This document shows, piece by piece, positions 45,156 through 55,060 of a DNA stretch of 61,397 nt. The notes beneath the pieces are model-generated. The model saw nothing but the letters and a program-made list of their open reading frames with translations. It was not told the DNA's origin and did not search any database. Both the position numbers and the translations under genes were made by a program. Each line of letters begins with the position of its first letter. Position 1 is the stretch's first letter. Source of the stretch: Prevotellaceae bacterium (GTDB lineage Bacteria; Bacteroidota; Bacteroidia; Bacteroidales; Bacteroidaceae); NCBI GenBank assembly GCA_028723455.1, contig JAQYEW010000019.1, positions 1-61,397 on the forward strand. The letters run 5' to 3'.

Positions 45156-45760
45156 AGATACAATATACTTTCGGGCCCCATGTTAAACAGGAGGTCCACA
45201 ATGCTCAAATCGGGCAGAAAGCCCAGTTTCTGAGCAAAAACTTGGTAATAGGGTCGTATGTCCTGCAATGCACGCTGCTGTGGATCAAAGTGTGCGCGCA
45301 GGTCTGTTACTCCTGTTTCGGGTTGGGCAAGATAACCGGTGGTGCGTTTCGTCTGCGGCTTCAGGTCGGTGAGTTGGCAGACGAGGTGCATCAAATCCTC
45401 GTTGAAATCGGCTAAAAAATCCCATTTCCGTTCAAAGAATGGGGCGAAATCATCGGCATAGTACTCAAAGAAGGGACTATTCTGATATGCCGACTTCAGT
45501 GCGTTCCAATGCAGATGGCGCCATCGTCCGTGGTCGCTGATGCGGATGTCGCGCATCAGTTGGCGGCCGGGCAAGGGCTTCTCAACGGGAATGGTCAGTG
45601 CCAGGGGGCCGTTGGCATCGGCTATGACGCAGCGGTTGCGGTAGGTCTGCTTTTGGTAGCTGTCCATGACTTCTATCAGGCAAGGCTGTCCGCTGGCGAG
45701 AAATCGGTAATAGCTGACTGGAGCCAGATAGGCGGAAGGGAGGAGAAACAAGGGTGTCAA
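45152..45760 (-). CDS. WbqC family protein
   Basis: 202 residues. 'PSAYLAPVSYYRFLASGQPCLIEVMDSYQKQTYRNRC' and 'HWRHLHWNALKSAYQNSPFFEYY'-type stretches match the WbqC-like family (some annotated as amidotransferases of O-antigen synthesis). The role is unclear. In Bacteroides it also follows signal peptidase genes, as here. Confidence 0.88.
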   Translation of the reverse strand: MTPLFLLPSAYLAPVSYYRFLASGQPCLIEVMDSYQKQTYRNRCVIADANGPLALTIPVEKPLPGRQLMRDIRISDHGRWRHLHWNALKSAYQNSPFFEYYADDFAPFFERKWDFLADFNEDLMHLVCQLTDLKPQTKRTTGYLAQPETGVTDLRAHFDPQQRALQDIRPYYQVFAQKLGFLPDLSIVDLLFNMGPESILYL

Positions 45761-45808
45761 TTTTTTGTTTGAAGGTTCGTGTTGTGTGTGGAAGGTGCTG
45801 CTTTCGTC

Positions 45809-46522
45809 TTAAAGCGGCTTAAAACTGCGTTTCCATCGGGGACGCAGACCGTCAAGGCTGTAGACAACCATCTCCATGCGTCCCATGATGCACCGTTCGG
45901 GAACGAAACCAAAGGTGCGGGAGTCCAGCAGGTTACTGTCGTTCTGAGAGCTGACCCAGTAGTAGTCCTGCGAGAAGCGGCAGAATTCCTGGTATTTGCC
46001 GTTAATGTACAGGCTGTCTGTGCGTACGGTGGCCTCTACACCTTCGTGTTGGCGCAGCATTTGCGCATATAGTTCGGCATCCCAGGGGTGAATTTTCAAA
46101 TAGGCGCCTTTGCTGGGGACAACAAGAGGCCATATCTGTCCGTGAGCGTAACGCCGCACGGGCGACACATGTGCCCCACGCCCCATCCATACGGTGTCCG
46201 CGGGTTGTGCCATTATCATCCCAAGGCAAAGGGCGGTGGTGTCGGGCTGTTCGCTGGGCTCGGTTGCGGGAGTGTTGAAAGCCAGCCATTCTCCGCGATG
46301 CACCTTGCGGGGAAACCACCGCTTGTAGCCTTGGTGGTCGCTGAATGGGGCGCGCAAGCCGTAGCTCCAGCGGTTGACGTATATGCGGTCTCCGCGAAGC
46401 AGCGTGGGTTGAAAGCCGTCGCCGGACACCTCCACCAGACTGAACACGAAACTGTGGGCGAGCGTTACGAGGCAGGCACATACCGCCAGGGCAAATATCC
46501 ACCAGGCCAGCTTACGCTTCAT
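45809..46522 (-). CDS. S26 signal peptidase-like protein, catalytic dyad lost
   Basis: 237 residues from [14 protein letters not shown]; a longer frame lies inside tdk. One N-terminal membrane helix (5-29), then [19 protein letters not shown] aligns with the signal peptidase Box B 'GxSMxPTL': the catalytic Ser is Gly36 and the following Met is Phe37. The Box D region 'KRxxGLPGD' reads GMIMAQPAD, so the catalytic Lys is also missing. Residues near 225 ([11 protein letters not shown]) match Box E loosely. It overlaps tdk by 4 bp. It is probably a pseudoenzyme; a fully active lepB must lie elsewhere. Confidence 0.82.
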   Translation of the reverse strand: MKRKLAWWIFALAVCACLVTLAHSFVFSLVEVSGDGFQPTLLRGDRIYVNRWSYGLRAPFSDHQGYKRWFPRKVHRGEWLAFNTPATEPSEQPDTTALCLGMIMAQPADTVWMGRGAHVSPVRRYAHGQIWPLVVPSKGAYLKIHPWDAELYAQMLRQHEGVEATVRTDSLYINGKYQEFCRFSQDYYWVSSQNDSNLLDSRTFGFVPERCIMGRMEMVVYSLDGLRPRWKRSFKPL

Positions 46523-47118
46523 GGGAGGGGGCGATGCGTTGCGCACGCCTCCTGGTAACAGTGGCGGCACAGGGGTTCGTACTCGTCTTTTTCGCCCAGC
46601 ATCACCTGGCGGTCGCCAGCCACAATACGGTGGCTTACGTAGGCCAGTGCGCCGCAGCGCACGCAGATGGCATGCTGCTTGCTTACCTCGTCGGCAATGG
46701 CGCACAGGGCGGGCATGGGGCCGAAGGGCTTGCCTGCAAAGTCCATGTCGAGGCCGGCAACGATAACCCGGACGCCACGTGCTGCCAGTTGGTTGCAGAC
46801 ATCAACGATGCCGGGATCGAAGAACTGTGCTTCGTCGATGCCCACGACCTGTTGGTCGCTGACCATGAGGAGGATGCTCGAACTGCTGTCCACGGGTGTG
46901 GAACGGATGCTGTTGCCTTCATGGCTCACAACATCTTCTTCGCTGTAACGAACGTCGATCGAGGGCTTGAAGATTTCTACGCGCTGGTGGGCGAACTCGG
47001 CACGGCGCATACGGCGAATCAGTTCCTCTGTCTTGCCGGAGAACATCGATCCGCAGATAACCTCCACGCGGCCCTGACGTATCATTTCTCCGCCTGCGCT
47101 GGCTATAACATTTGACAT
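46519..47118 (-). CDS. tdk: Thymidine kinase
   Basis: 199 residues from [16 protein letters not shown]; the longer frame from 47199 starts upstream of the likely -7 box TATTTTTG (47150-47143, minus strand). The P-loop is GSMFSGKT (23-30), the catalytic Glu lies in IDEAQFFD, and four zinc Cys are present (CVRCG, CRHCY). It phosphorylates thymidine for salvage. First in the run with S26, wbqC and M16 genes. Confidence 0.95.
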   Translation of the reverse strand: MSNVIASAGGEMIRQGRVEVICGSMFSGKTEELIRRMRRAEFAHQRVEIFKPSIDVRYSEEDVVSHEGNSIRSTPVDSSSSILLMVSDQQVVGIDEAQFFDPGIVDVCNQLAARGVRVIVAGLDMDFAGKPFGPMPALCAIADEVSKQHAICVRCGALAYVSHRIVAGDRQVMLGEKDEYEPLCRHCYQEACATHRPLP

Positions 47119-47281
47119 TTTTCTTTTGCTTGATATTTTACGCAAAAATACGGAATAAAGTGATAAGATGTCTCTTGACGGAGGACAAAAAGCGTCCAAG
47201 GAGGTACGTAGAGTAACAAAATACCTTAAAATGTGTGCGCGTGTGAGATTTTATACGTATTTTTGCTCCATTATTCAGTTT

Positions 47282-48073
47282 ATGGCAACATTGTATCTTG
47301 TGCCCACGCCGGTGGGCAACATGGAGGATATCACCGCCCGCGCCCTGCGCATTCTTCGTGAGGCGGACCTGATATTGGCCGAGGACACACGTACCTCGGG
47401 CAATTTGTTGCGGCATTTCGGTATCCGGAATGCCATGCTCAGCTATCATAAATTTAACGAACATCAGAGCGTGGCTGCCATGGTGGAGCGCCTGAAGGCG
47501 GGTGAGACCATAGCGGTCATTACGGATGCCGGTACGCCGGGCATCAGCGATCCGGGCTTCTTGCTGGTGCGCGAGGCCGTTCGCGAGGGTGTTGAAGTGA
47601 TTACCCTGCCGGGTGCCACGGCCTTCGTGCCTGCATTGGTGAGCAGCGGACTGCCTTGCGATAAGTTCGTCTTCGAGGGCTTCCTGCCCCAGAAGAAAGG
47701 GCGCATGACGCGCCTTCGGGAATTGCAGTCGGAGCCGCGTACCATGATTCTGTACGAGAGTCCGCACCGGGTGGTCAAACTGCTGGAGCAGATGGGCGAG
47801 GTGTTCGGTATGGACCGTCCCCTGAGTGCCTGTCGCGAGATTTCCAAGATGTACGAACAAAGCGTGCGTGGAACGGTCGGGGAGGTGCTGGCTCATTTCC
47901 AAAGCGAGGAACCGCGTGGCGAGTTCGTGATTGTCGTAGGGGGCAACCCGGTTGTGGCCGCGGAAGCGGAAAACGAAGAGAAGAAAACATCCGTCAACGG
48001 GCGGTGCACGCAGGACAGCGCACCGCGCCTGAGCAAATATCAACGCAAACAATTAAACCAAGAAGAAATATGA
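47282..48073 (+). CDS. rsmI: 16S rRNA (cytidine1402-2'-O)-methyltransferase
   Basis: 263 residues from MATLYLVPTPVGNMEDIT; the upstream extension to 47168 precedes the probable -7 box TATTTTTG (47258-47265). Tetrapyrrole methylase fold with DTRTSGNLLRHF, ITDAGTPGISDPG and LPGATAFVPALVSSGLP. It methylates C1402 of 16S rRNA. Its stop overlaps the next start (ATGA). Confidence 0.95.
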   Translation: MATLYLVPTPVGNMEDITARALRILREADLILAEDTRTSGNLLRHFGIRNAMLSYHKFNEHQSVAAMVERLKAGETIAVITDAGTPGISDPGFLLVREAVREGVEVITLPGATAFVPALVSSGLPCDKFVFEGFLPQKKGRMTRLRELQSEPRTMILYESPHRVVKLLEQMGEVFGMDRPLSACREISKMYEQSVRGTVGEVLAHFQSEEPRGEFVIVVGGNPVVAAEAENEEKKTSVNGRCTQDSAPRLSKYQRKQLNQEEI

Positions 48074-48921
48074 AAAAGATTATTATGATTGCATCGGCTG
48101 CTGCTATGCTGGTGGCCTGTGAGGGAAATCAAAAGCAGAACGAGGCCATGCAGGAGAAACTGGACTCGCTGACTCAGATTGTCAACCAAAAGGACGATGA
48201 GATGAACGAGCTGATGCAGAGCATCAACGAGGTGCAGGAAGGCTTCGCTAGGATTAACGAAGCAGAGGGCCGCATCACCGTCGCCAATGCCAATCCGGAA
48301 AGCCAGAGCTCCAAGCAACAGATACGCGAGAATATGGAGTTCATCCAGCAGGCCATGCAGCAGAACCGCGAGCAGATCGCCCGCTTGCAGGACAAGCTGA
48401 AGACCAGCACGGTGAACACCTCTTCCCTGAAGCGTGCCATCGAGAACCTCCAAAAGCAGATGGACGAGAAGACCAAGCAGATTGAGGAGTTGCAGGCCAA
48501 GCTGGCGGAGAAGGACCAGGTGATCGCCCAGCAGGGCGACCAGATTGATGCCTTGAGCGAGAATGTCAGCCAGCTGAACGAAGAGAACCGTCAGAAGACA
48601 GAGACCGTAAACAGGCAGACGGCGGAATTGAACAAGGCATGGTTCGTGTTCGGTACCAAGGCCGAGCTCAAAGAGCAGAAAATCCTGAAGGATGGTGAGG
48701 TGCTCAAGAGCCAGGACTATAACAAAAGGTATTTTACCGAGGTGGACATCCGCACCATGAAGGAGATTCGCCTTTACAGCAAGAAGGCGCAGCTGCTGAC
48801 TTCGCATCCTGCTGGCTCTTACCAGTTGGTGAAGGATAACAACAACGACTACATGTTGCGCATCACCAACACCCAGGAGTTCTGGAGCATCAGCAAGTTC
48901 CTGGTGATTTTAGTAAAGTAG
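48070..48921 (+). CDS. Coiled-coil lipoprotein
   Basis: 283 residues with a lipobox (IIMIASAAAMLVACEGN, Cys17). A long coiled coil rich in Gln, Glu, Lys and Leu spans about 20-195. A small C-terminal beta domain (LFGTKAELKE...KDGEVLKSQDYNKRYFTEVD, then TSHPAGSYQLVKD) follows. No enzyme motif. It is translationally coupled to rsmI and is followed 16 bp later by hflX. Envelope role likely, function unknown. Confidence 0.8.
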   Translation: MKKIIMIASAAAMLVACEGNQKQNEAMQEKLDSLTQIVNQKDDEMNELMQSINEVQEGFARINEAEGRITVANANPESQSSKQQIRENMEFIQQAMQQNREQIARLQDKLKTSTVNTSSLKRAIENLQKQMDEKTKQIEELQAKLAEKDQVIAQQGDQIDALSENVSQLNEENRQKTETVNRQTAELNKAWFVFGTKAELKEQKILKDGEVLKSQDYNKRYFTEVDIRTMKEIRLYSKKAQLLTSHPAGSYQLVKDNNNDYMLRITNTQEFWSISKFLVILVK

Positions 48922-48937
48922 TAACGAAACGACAGAT

Positions 48938-50275
48938 ATGGGACACAGAGAATCATTTAATATGCAACGCTCCAGCACCAGCGCCACCCGCATGCAGGAA
49001 GGCCTGGACGGAGTAAAGAAGAAACTCAATTACGAGGCGCAAGGGCCTGAGAGGGCCGTCATCGTAGGCATCATCACACCGCAGCAGGACGAGTGGCGTA
49101 CCGCCGAATATCTGGACGAGCTGGAGTTCCTGGCCACCACGGCGGGTGCGGAAACCGTCAGGCGTTTTACGCAGCGACTGAACGGACCCAGCAGCACGAC
49201 CTATCTGGGTTCGGGAAAGCTGAAGGAGATACGTGAGTTCATTGATATGGAAGAGGAGCAGGAGCGGGACATCGACTTGGTTATCTTCGACGATGAACTT
49301 AGCGCCAAGCAGTTGCGCAATATCGAGGGCGAACTGCGCGTGCGTGTGCTGGACCGTACGAGTCTTATTCTGGACATCTTTGCCATGCGTGCGCAGACGG
49401 CGAATGCCAAGACACAGGTGGAGCTGGCGCAGTACCGTTATATGCTGCCCCGCCTGCAACGCATGTGGACCCACCTGGAACGTCAGGGCGGTGGCTCTGG
49501 CGGCGGTGGCGGCAAGGGCAGCGTGGGATTGCGCGGTCCGGGTGAAACCCAGTTGGAAATGGACCGTCGAATCATTCTGAACCGCATGAGCCTGCTCAAG
49601 CAGCGTCTGGCGGACATCGACCGGCAGAAGAATACGCAGCGCGGCAACCGCGGGCGCATGATCCGTGTGGCCTTGGTGGGCTATACCAATGTGGGCAAGA
49701 GCACGCTGATGAACCTTCTGGCAAAGAGCGACGTGTTCGCCGAGAACAAACTCTTTGCCACGCTGGACACCACCGTGCGCAAGGTCATCGTGGACAATCT
49801 GCCCTTCCTCTTGAGCGACACCGTCGGCTTCATCCGCAAGTTGCCTACCGACCTGGTGGATTCCTTCAAGAGCACGCTGGACGAGGTGCGCGAGGCGGAC
49901 CTTCTGGTGCATGTGGCGGACATCTCGCATCCCGATTTCGAGAACCAGATAGAGGTGGTCAGCAAGACGCTGGCCGATTTAGGCTGCGCCGAGAAGCCTC
50001 TGATGATTATCTTCAACAAGATAGATGCCTATACGTGGGTCGAGAAGGATGCGGACGACCTGACCCCCTCCACGCGCGAGAACGTTTCCCTTGACGACCT
50101 TCGCAAGACATGGATGGCGCGCCTCAACGACAACTGCATCTTCATCTCAGCGCGTGAGCGTGAAAACATCGACGAACTAAAGACAATGCTTTATAATAAG
50201 GTGCGTGAACTGCACGTACAGAAATACCCTTATAACGATTTTCTCTATCAAAATTTCGACGCAGAAGAAATGTAA
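48938..50275 (+). CDS. hflX: Ribosome-associated GTPase
   Basis: 445 residues (437 if Met9 is used). An N-terminal HflX domain (about 40-205) holds a Gly-rich linker GGGSGGGGGKGSVGLRGPGE-TQLE, the family signature. The GTPase domain has G1 GYTNVGKST, G3 DTVGF and G4 NKID. HflX splits stalled ribosomes and binds the 50S subunit. Confidence 0.95.
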   Translation: MGHRESFNMQRSSTSATRMQEGLDGVKKKLNYEAQGPERAVIVGIITPQQDEWRTAEYLDELEFLATTAGAETVRRFTQRLNGPSSTTYLGSGKLKEIREFIDMEEEQERDIDLVIFDDELSAKQLRNIEGELRVRVLDRTSLILDIFAMRAQTANAKTQVELAQYRYMLPRLQRMWTHLERQGGGSGGGGGKGSVGLRGPGETQLEMDRRIILNRMSLLKQRLADIDRQKNTQRGNRGRMIRVALVGYTNVGKSTLMNLLAKSDVFAENKLFATLDTTVRKVIVDNLPFLLSDTVGFIRKLPTDLVDSFKSTLDEVREADLLVHVADISHPDFENQIEVVSKTLADLGCAEKPLMIIFNKIDAYTWVEKDADDLTPSTRENVSLDDLRKTWMARLNDNCIFISARERENIDELKTMLYNKVRELHVQKYPYNDFLYQNFDAEEM

Positions 50276-50298
50276 GATTTTGAAAACAAGAAAGCATT

Positions 50299-52146
50299 AT
50301 GCGCAAGCTAAACAACGACGAGCGTGCTTCGTTATCGGCACAGGGCTGTACGGCCGAGGATTGGGACATGATTCAGGTGGCGGATGACTTCCGCCCGGTG
50401 CACATTCATAACGTGCAGTTCTACGGCCGGGTGAGTCTGGGCGTCTTTGAGAAGGAAATAGAGGTCAGCGAGGGATTCCTCAAGCATGCGGGCATCCGCA
50501 ACGCCACGCTGCGCAACACATCGGTGGGCGACAACTGCCTGATAGAGCGCATCGGGAATTTCATCAACAACTATGCAATCGGTCACGACACCGTGATTAC
50601 CAACGTAAGCACCATCGAGACCACCTCGGACGCTACCTTCGGCGAAGGCACGATGATCAGCGTACTTAGCGAGGCAGGCCCCGAGAACCTGATTCTTTAC
50701 AGCGGACTTACCAGCCAGATAGCCGCCCTGATGGTCGGTTACGAAGAGGACAGGGCGTTTTCCGAGATGCTCCTCTCCATCATCCGCGACGAGATCGCCC
50801 GGCGCAAGCCTTCGGGAAGCATCGGCAGCCATGTCCGGATCCAGAACACCCAGGAAGTCCGGAACTGCCTGATCAGCGACGACTGCCTCATAGAAGGTGC
50901 CACACGCCTCTATAACTGCTCGTTGCGCAGCGACAAGGATGCGCCCGTGCGTGTCGGTTCGGGCGCCATCTGCGAGGACAGTATCATCTTCAGCGGAAGT
51001 AATATCCTGAATAGTAGCAAGCTGCAACGGTGCTTCGTGGGCGAGGCATGTACCATCACCAATGGCTTTACCGCCGAGGCCAGCGTCTTTTTCAACAACT
51101 GCTACATGGCCAATGGCGAGGCGTGCGCCGCTTTCTGCGGCCCTTTTACCGCCAGCCATCACAAAAGCTCATTGCTCATTGGCAGTATGTTCTCCTTTTA
51201 CAACGCAGGCTCGAACACCAACTTCAGCAACCATGCCTACAAGATGGGTCCCCTGCACTACGGCACTTTGGAGCGTGGCGTGAAGACAGCCTCGGGTGCC
51301 TATATCCTGATGCCGGCGAAGATCGGCCAGTTCAGCGTGTGTTTCGGCAAGCTGATGTATCACCCCGACACGCGCAAACTGCCCTTCAGCTACATCATCA
51401 GCTATAACGACGAACACATGCTGGTGCCGGGGCGCAACCTGACTACCGTCGGCCTCTACCGTGATATCCGCAAATGGCCCAAGCGCGACAAGCGCACCGG
51501 CGCGGCACGCCATTCGCTGGTGAATTTCGACTGGCTTAGCCCCTTCTCCGTGGGCCGCATCATGACGGCCAAGCGCACCTTGGAGGATTTGCGGCGCGTC
51601 AGTGGCGACCGTGTGCAGAGCTATAATTTCCAGGACTATGTCATCCGCGCCAGTTCGCTGGAAAAGGGCATTAAATATTACGACATTGCCCTGCGGATCT
51701 ATATGGGAGCCGTGATGAAGCGCCACGACCTGAGCCGCCCCCGTTCGGACGTGGGCAAGGGCAAATGGAGCGATCTCAGCGGTCTGTTGATCCCCCAAAG
51801 CGAGGAACAGCGTATCGTGGAGGAGGTGAAGAACGGCATCATCACCTCTACGCAGCAGATTGTGGACCGCCTCCACTATGCCCACGACCATTACGCCGAG
51901 TACCGTTGGGCATGGAGCTATCGCCTGATTTGCGAGTACTATGATGTCGAGGAAATCACGCCTCAGCTGGCACAGCGTGTGCATGAGGATTATGTGCAGG
52001 CACGCCGCGCCTGGATTGCTGAGATACGCAAGGATGCCGTCAAGGAATTTGAATTGGGCGACGTGCCCCGCGAAACCCTGGATAGTTTTCTCTCTGACCT
52101 GGACAAAGAGGTGGAGTACGAGAACATCAAAAAGTATAACATGTGA
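50299..52146 (+). CDS. DUF4954 family left-handed beta-helix protein
   Basis: 615 residues. Hexapeptide-like repeats at about 60-300 (for example 'NATLRNTSVGDNCLIERIGNFINNYAIG' and 'NCLISDDCLIEGATRLYNCSL') show a left-handed beta-helix of the kind used by acyl and nucleotidyl transferases. The C-terminal third is helical. The family DUF4954 is restricted mostly to Bacteroidetes and has no known reaction. It overlaps the U32 gene region at the stop codon. Confidence 0.88.
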   Translation: MRKLNNDERASLSAQGCTAEDWDMIQVADDFRPVHIHNVQFYGRVSLGVFEKEIEVSEGFLKHAGIRNATLRNTSVGDNCLIERIGNFINNYAIGHDTVITNVSTIETTSDATFGEGTMISVLSEAGPENLILYSGLTSQIAALMVGYEEDRAFSEMLLSIIRDEIARRKPSGSIGSHVRIQNTQEVRNCLISDDCLIEGATRLYNCSLRSDKDAPVRVGSGAICEDSIIFSGSNILNSSKLQRCFVGEACTITNGFTAEASVFFNNCYMANGEACAAFCGPFTASHHKSSLLIGSMFSFYNAGSNTNFSNHAYKMGPLHYGTLERGVKTASGAYILMPAKIGQFSVCFGKLMYHPDTRKLPFSYIISYNDEHMLVPGRNLTTVGLYRDIRKWPKRDKRTGAARHSLVNFDWLSPFSVGRIMTAKRTLEDLRRVSGDRVQSYNFQDYVIRASSLEKGIKYYDIALRIYMGAVMKRHDLSRPRSDVGKGKWSDLSGLLIPQSEEQRIVEEVKNGIITSTQQIVDRLHYAHDHYAEYRWAWSYRLICEYYDVEEITPQLAQRVHEDYVQARRAWIAEIRKDAVKEFELGDVPRETLDSFLSDLDKEVEYENIKKYNM

Positions 52147-52148
52147 AT

Positions 52149-53393
52149 ATGACCCCTTACGAAATCATGGCGCCTGTAGGCTCCCGCGAGAGCCTGGCAG
52201 CCGCCCTGCGTGCCGGTGCCGACAGTATCTACTTCGGTATCGAACGCCTGAATATGCGCTCCCACAGCGCCTCCGCCTTCACCATTGCCGACCTGCGCCT
52301 GATTGCCCGCGAGTGCGACCGCTTCGGCGTGAAGAGCTACCTGACGGTGAACACCATCATTTACGACGAGGACCTGGAACTCATGCGTGAGATCCTGGAC
52401 GCAGCCGGCGAGGCCGGCATATCGGCCGTCATTGCCAGCGATGCCGCCGTGATGATGTACTGCCGCCGAAAAGGAATCGAAGTGCATCTCTCCACGCAGC
52501 TCAATATCAGCAATGTGGAAGCCCTGAAGTTCTATGCCCAGTTCGCCGACGTCGTTGTGCTGGCGCGCGAACTGAACATGGACCAGGTGGCGCACATCCA
52601 TCGCGAGATTGAGGCACAGCAGATACGTGGCCCTAAAGGCGAACTGGTGCGCATCGAGATGTTCTGCCACGGCGCCCTCTGCATGGCTGTCAGCGGCAAG
52701 TGCTATCTCTCGCTGGACAATGTGGGGCGCAGCGCCAACCGCGGACAGTGCCAGCAGCTGTGCCGCCGTGCCTACACCGTGCGCGACCGCGATACGGGTA
52801 CGGAACTGGAGATTGACAACCAATACATCATGTCGCCCAAGGACCTCAAGACGCTGCGTTTCATCGACCGCATGATGGAGAGCGGCGTGCGCGTCTTCAA
52901 AATCGAGGGACGTGCGCGCGGACCGGAATACGTAAGCACCGTCGTGCAATGCTATCGCCAGGCCATTCGGCACGTTCTGGACGGCACCTTCACCGAGGAA
53001 GTCAAGGACGCATTGGACGAACGCCTGCGCAGCGTCTTCAACCGCGACTTCTGGGACGGCTACTATCAGGGACAGACCCTGGGCGAATGGACGACAAAAC
53101 CCGGTTCCGACGCTACGCAGCGCAAGGTCTATTGCGGCCAGGTGGTGCGCTATTTTACACGCATAGGCGTGGCGGAGTTCAAGATAGAGGCGGCCGAACT
53201 CAAGCAAGGCGATAAGATCCTGGTTACGGGTCCTACGACGGGCGCGCTCTACGCTGTGGCGGATGAAATGCGGCACGATACACCCGACACCATCGACGTG
53301 GCCAAAAAAGGCTGGCACATCAGCATCGCCATGCCCAAGGTGCGCCGGGGCGACAAGTTGTACATCATCGTCCCCAACGGCGAACAGCATTAG
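52149..53393 (+). CDS. U32 family peptidase-like protein (TrhP/YegQ type)
   Basis: 414 residues from ATG at 52149 (a GTG at 52143 overlapping the previous stop would add two residues). MTPYEIMAPVGSRESLAAAL and FCHGALCMAVSGKCYLS...NRGQCQQLCR are the U32 signature with the conserved Cys residues. Related proteins carry out tRNA U34 hydroxylation (TrhP) rather than peptide cleavage. Cytoplasmic. Confidence 0.9.
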   Translation: MTPYEIMAPVGSRESLAAALRAGADSIYFGIERLNMRSHSASAFTIADLRLIARECDRFGVKSYLTVNTIIYDEDLELMREILDAAGEAGISAVIASDAAVMMYCRRKGIEVHLSTQLNISNVEALKFYAQFADVVVLARELNMDQVAHIHREIEAQQIRGPKGELVRIEMFCHGALCMAVSGKCYLSLDNVGRSANRGQCQQLCRRAYTVRDRDTGTELEIDNQYIMSPKDLKTLRFIDRMMESGVRVFKIEGRARGPEYVSTVVQCYRQAIRHVLDGTFTEEVKDALDERLRSVFNRDFWDGYYQGQTLGEWTTKPGSDATQRKVYCGQVVRYFTRIGVAEFKIEAAELKQGDKILVTGPTTGALYAVADEMRHDTPDTIDVAKKGWHISIAMPKVRRGDKLYIIVPNGEQH

Positions 53394-53400
53394 AAACGGC

Positions 53401-53922
53401 ATGACACGCGAGCAAACCGTTACCGCCTTTTTGCAGGCGCACGACATCCCCTTCGACATCTATCACCACCCCGAGGGCAAAACCATCGAAGAGGCCAAGC
53501 AATGGTGGAAGGACGATGGGTCGGTCCACTGCAAGAACATCTTCATGCGCAACCACAAGGGCAATCAGCACTATCTGATTTGCTTTCATTGCGACCACGA
53601 CCTCAGTATTCACGACCTGGAGCAACGCCTCAAGGCGCGCCTGCAAGCCCAGGGACTTCCTTCCTGTGGCAAACTGTCCTTCGCTTCGCCCGAGCGTATG
53701 CTGAAATACCTTGGCCTGGAACCCGGCAGCGTTTCGCCCTTCGGGCTGATCAACGATGCGGATCACCACGTGCTCCTCTTCCTGGACAGCGTGTTGCAAC
53801 AGGCCGAAACCCTCAGTTTTCATCCCAACGACTGCCGCGGCACGGTAGTCATCCGGCGCGGGGATTTCGAGCGCTATCTCCGCCTTGTGGGCAACACTTA
53901 CGAATATATGGACCTCTATTGA
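53401..53922 (+). CDS. Prolyl-tRNA editing domain protein (ProXp-ala/YbaK type)
   Basis: 173 residues from MTREQTVTAFLQAHDIPFD. NIFMRNHKGNQHYLICF, CGKLSFASPERMLKYLGLEPGSVSPFGLIND and HHVLLFLD are typical of free-standing editing domains that remove Ala from tRNA-Pro. The Lys of the N-terminal part (Lys27) lies in HHPEGKTIEEA. It starts 7 bp after the U32 gene, last of the operon; a hairpin follows. Confidence 0.9.
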   Translation: MTREQTVTAFLQAHDIPFDIYHHPEGKTIEEAKQWWKDDGSVHCKNIFMRNHKGNQHYLICFHCDHDLSIHDLEQRLKARLQAQGLPSCGKLSFASPERMLKYLGLEPGSVSPFGLINDADHHVLLFLDSVLQQAETLSFHPNDCRGTVVIRRGDFERYLRLVGNTYEYMDLY

Positions 53923-53930
53923 AACAGTCG

Positions 53931-53964
53931 GAAAGTAAGTAAAATGCTTGTTTTGCTTACTTTC
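53931..53964 (+). terminator. Hairpin ending the rsmI-to-ProXp-ala run
   Basis: 14-bp stem GAAAGTAAGTAAAA (53931-53944) with TTTTGCTTACTTTC (53951-53964), one G-U pair on the plus-strand RNA, 6-nt loop. The following T run is short. It marks the border to the AT-rich RHS region. Confidence 0.65.
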
Positions 53965-54514
53965 TGCATTTTCCTTCCTCCGTTTTTGGGATGTTTCCCA
54001 AAAGCCGCCTCCCTTTTTCTGTGATTTCTTCGTTTTTTTAGCGTACTGGTTATCACGATGTTATCATTTCCTGTGTTCCGGCCGTTCACGTTTTAGCCTC
54101 GTAGATAGGCATTTCCGGTGTGTGAAATACAGGCGAACCGCTCCGAAAACATCCCGATAAAATTTCAAAACTATATAGTAATTTCGTTCAAAACAACTAT
54201 ATGTTTTGCACGCAGCAGCGGATTGATTCAAAAAAACGTCCGATTGCCTGTTTTTTTCTCCAGATTGAGGCTTGAAGCAAGCAATGTGAGTTTGTCATTA
54301 TGACAGCATAATCTCCATGTATGTGTCATTCTGTATTTTTGTGGATCTCGTCTTGTCCGTTGGCTTGCTAAGTTTGGGAGTAAAAAAAACAGAGATTTTT
54401 TTTGTTTGTTTTGTATTTTATATAATTTTGTGTTATTGCATGGTTGTTAACTTAATCGTATTCAAGAAGCAAATAGAGTGGAGTGGTTTGTTGTGTCACC
54501 GAATAATTCCAAAA
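53965..54514. other. AT-rich gap without a supported gene
   Basis: I see no convincing gene. It holds an imperfect inverted repeat, CAAAACTATATAG (54166-54178) with CTATATGTTTTG (54197-54208). CTATATGTTTT also occurs in the repeat at 31345-31407. Confidence 0.6.
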
Positions 54515-54949
54515 ATGAAAAGACGATACAAACTTTACCTTAGAATAATCACATTTGGAGTGTTGATTCACTTTGTTTTCATGATGTATAGTTGTAAAGC
54601 ACAGGAACAAAGAATGTATCATACTTCAGATGAGTTTATTGTCAGAAAAATAAAGAAATGCAAGAATAATGTCTTTCTTATTTATGCAACCAGAAATGAT
54701 ACGATATATAAGATAGCAAGCCATTATAATGGAATCAAAAATAAGAGCGATAAAAAGTTAAAGAAAGGGTCTCGTTTTACTGCGACGCTGTTTTCTCAGT
54801 TTCTTGATTTTGACAAAGCTATAAATGCCATGCCAAACTTGGGCGTTATCAGATTCTATTATGGTGTTCCTCTAATTAGAGAACCAGAGAAAGGAATTGA
54901 TGATGTATGGGTAAGTGAAGAATTAAATGGCCTATATTTTGCATTTTAG
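54515..54949 (+). CDS. Lipoprotein of unknown function (orphan immunity candidate)
   Basis: 144 residues from MKRRYKLYLRIITFGVL; the frame opens earlier but that part lacks family look. A lipobox (FVFMMYSCKAQ, Cys27) is followed by a soluble domain with VFLIYATRNDTIYKIASHY. Low GC. A short hairpin (54950-54968) follows. It has the same form as the other lipoproteins of the RHS array but no toxin fragment precedes it. Confidence 0.6.
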   Translation: MKRRYKLYLRIITFGVLIHFVFMMYSCKAQEQRMYHTSDEFIVRKIKKCKNNVFLIYATRNDTIYKIASHYNGIKNKSDKKLKKGSRFTATLFSQFLDFDKAINAMPNLGVIRFYYGVPLIREPEKGIDDVWVSEELNGLYFAF

Positions 54950-55060
54950 TAGCACTTGGGAAGTGCTATTACGTCATCTCTGCGCGCGTTGTTATAGAAT
55001 GAGACCTCTGCAAAACCACCTCTGCTTCTCACAAATTCACTACTTCTGGGTGCTCTTGTT

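Noticed and set aside
46523..46705. Longer start of the S26-like protein
   Set aside because: The region is the shadow of tdk and lacks a membrane signal; [10 protein letters not shown] at 46522 gives the expected helix.
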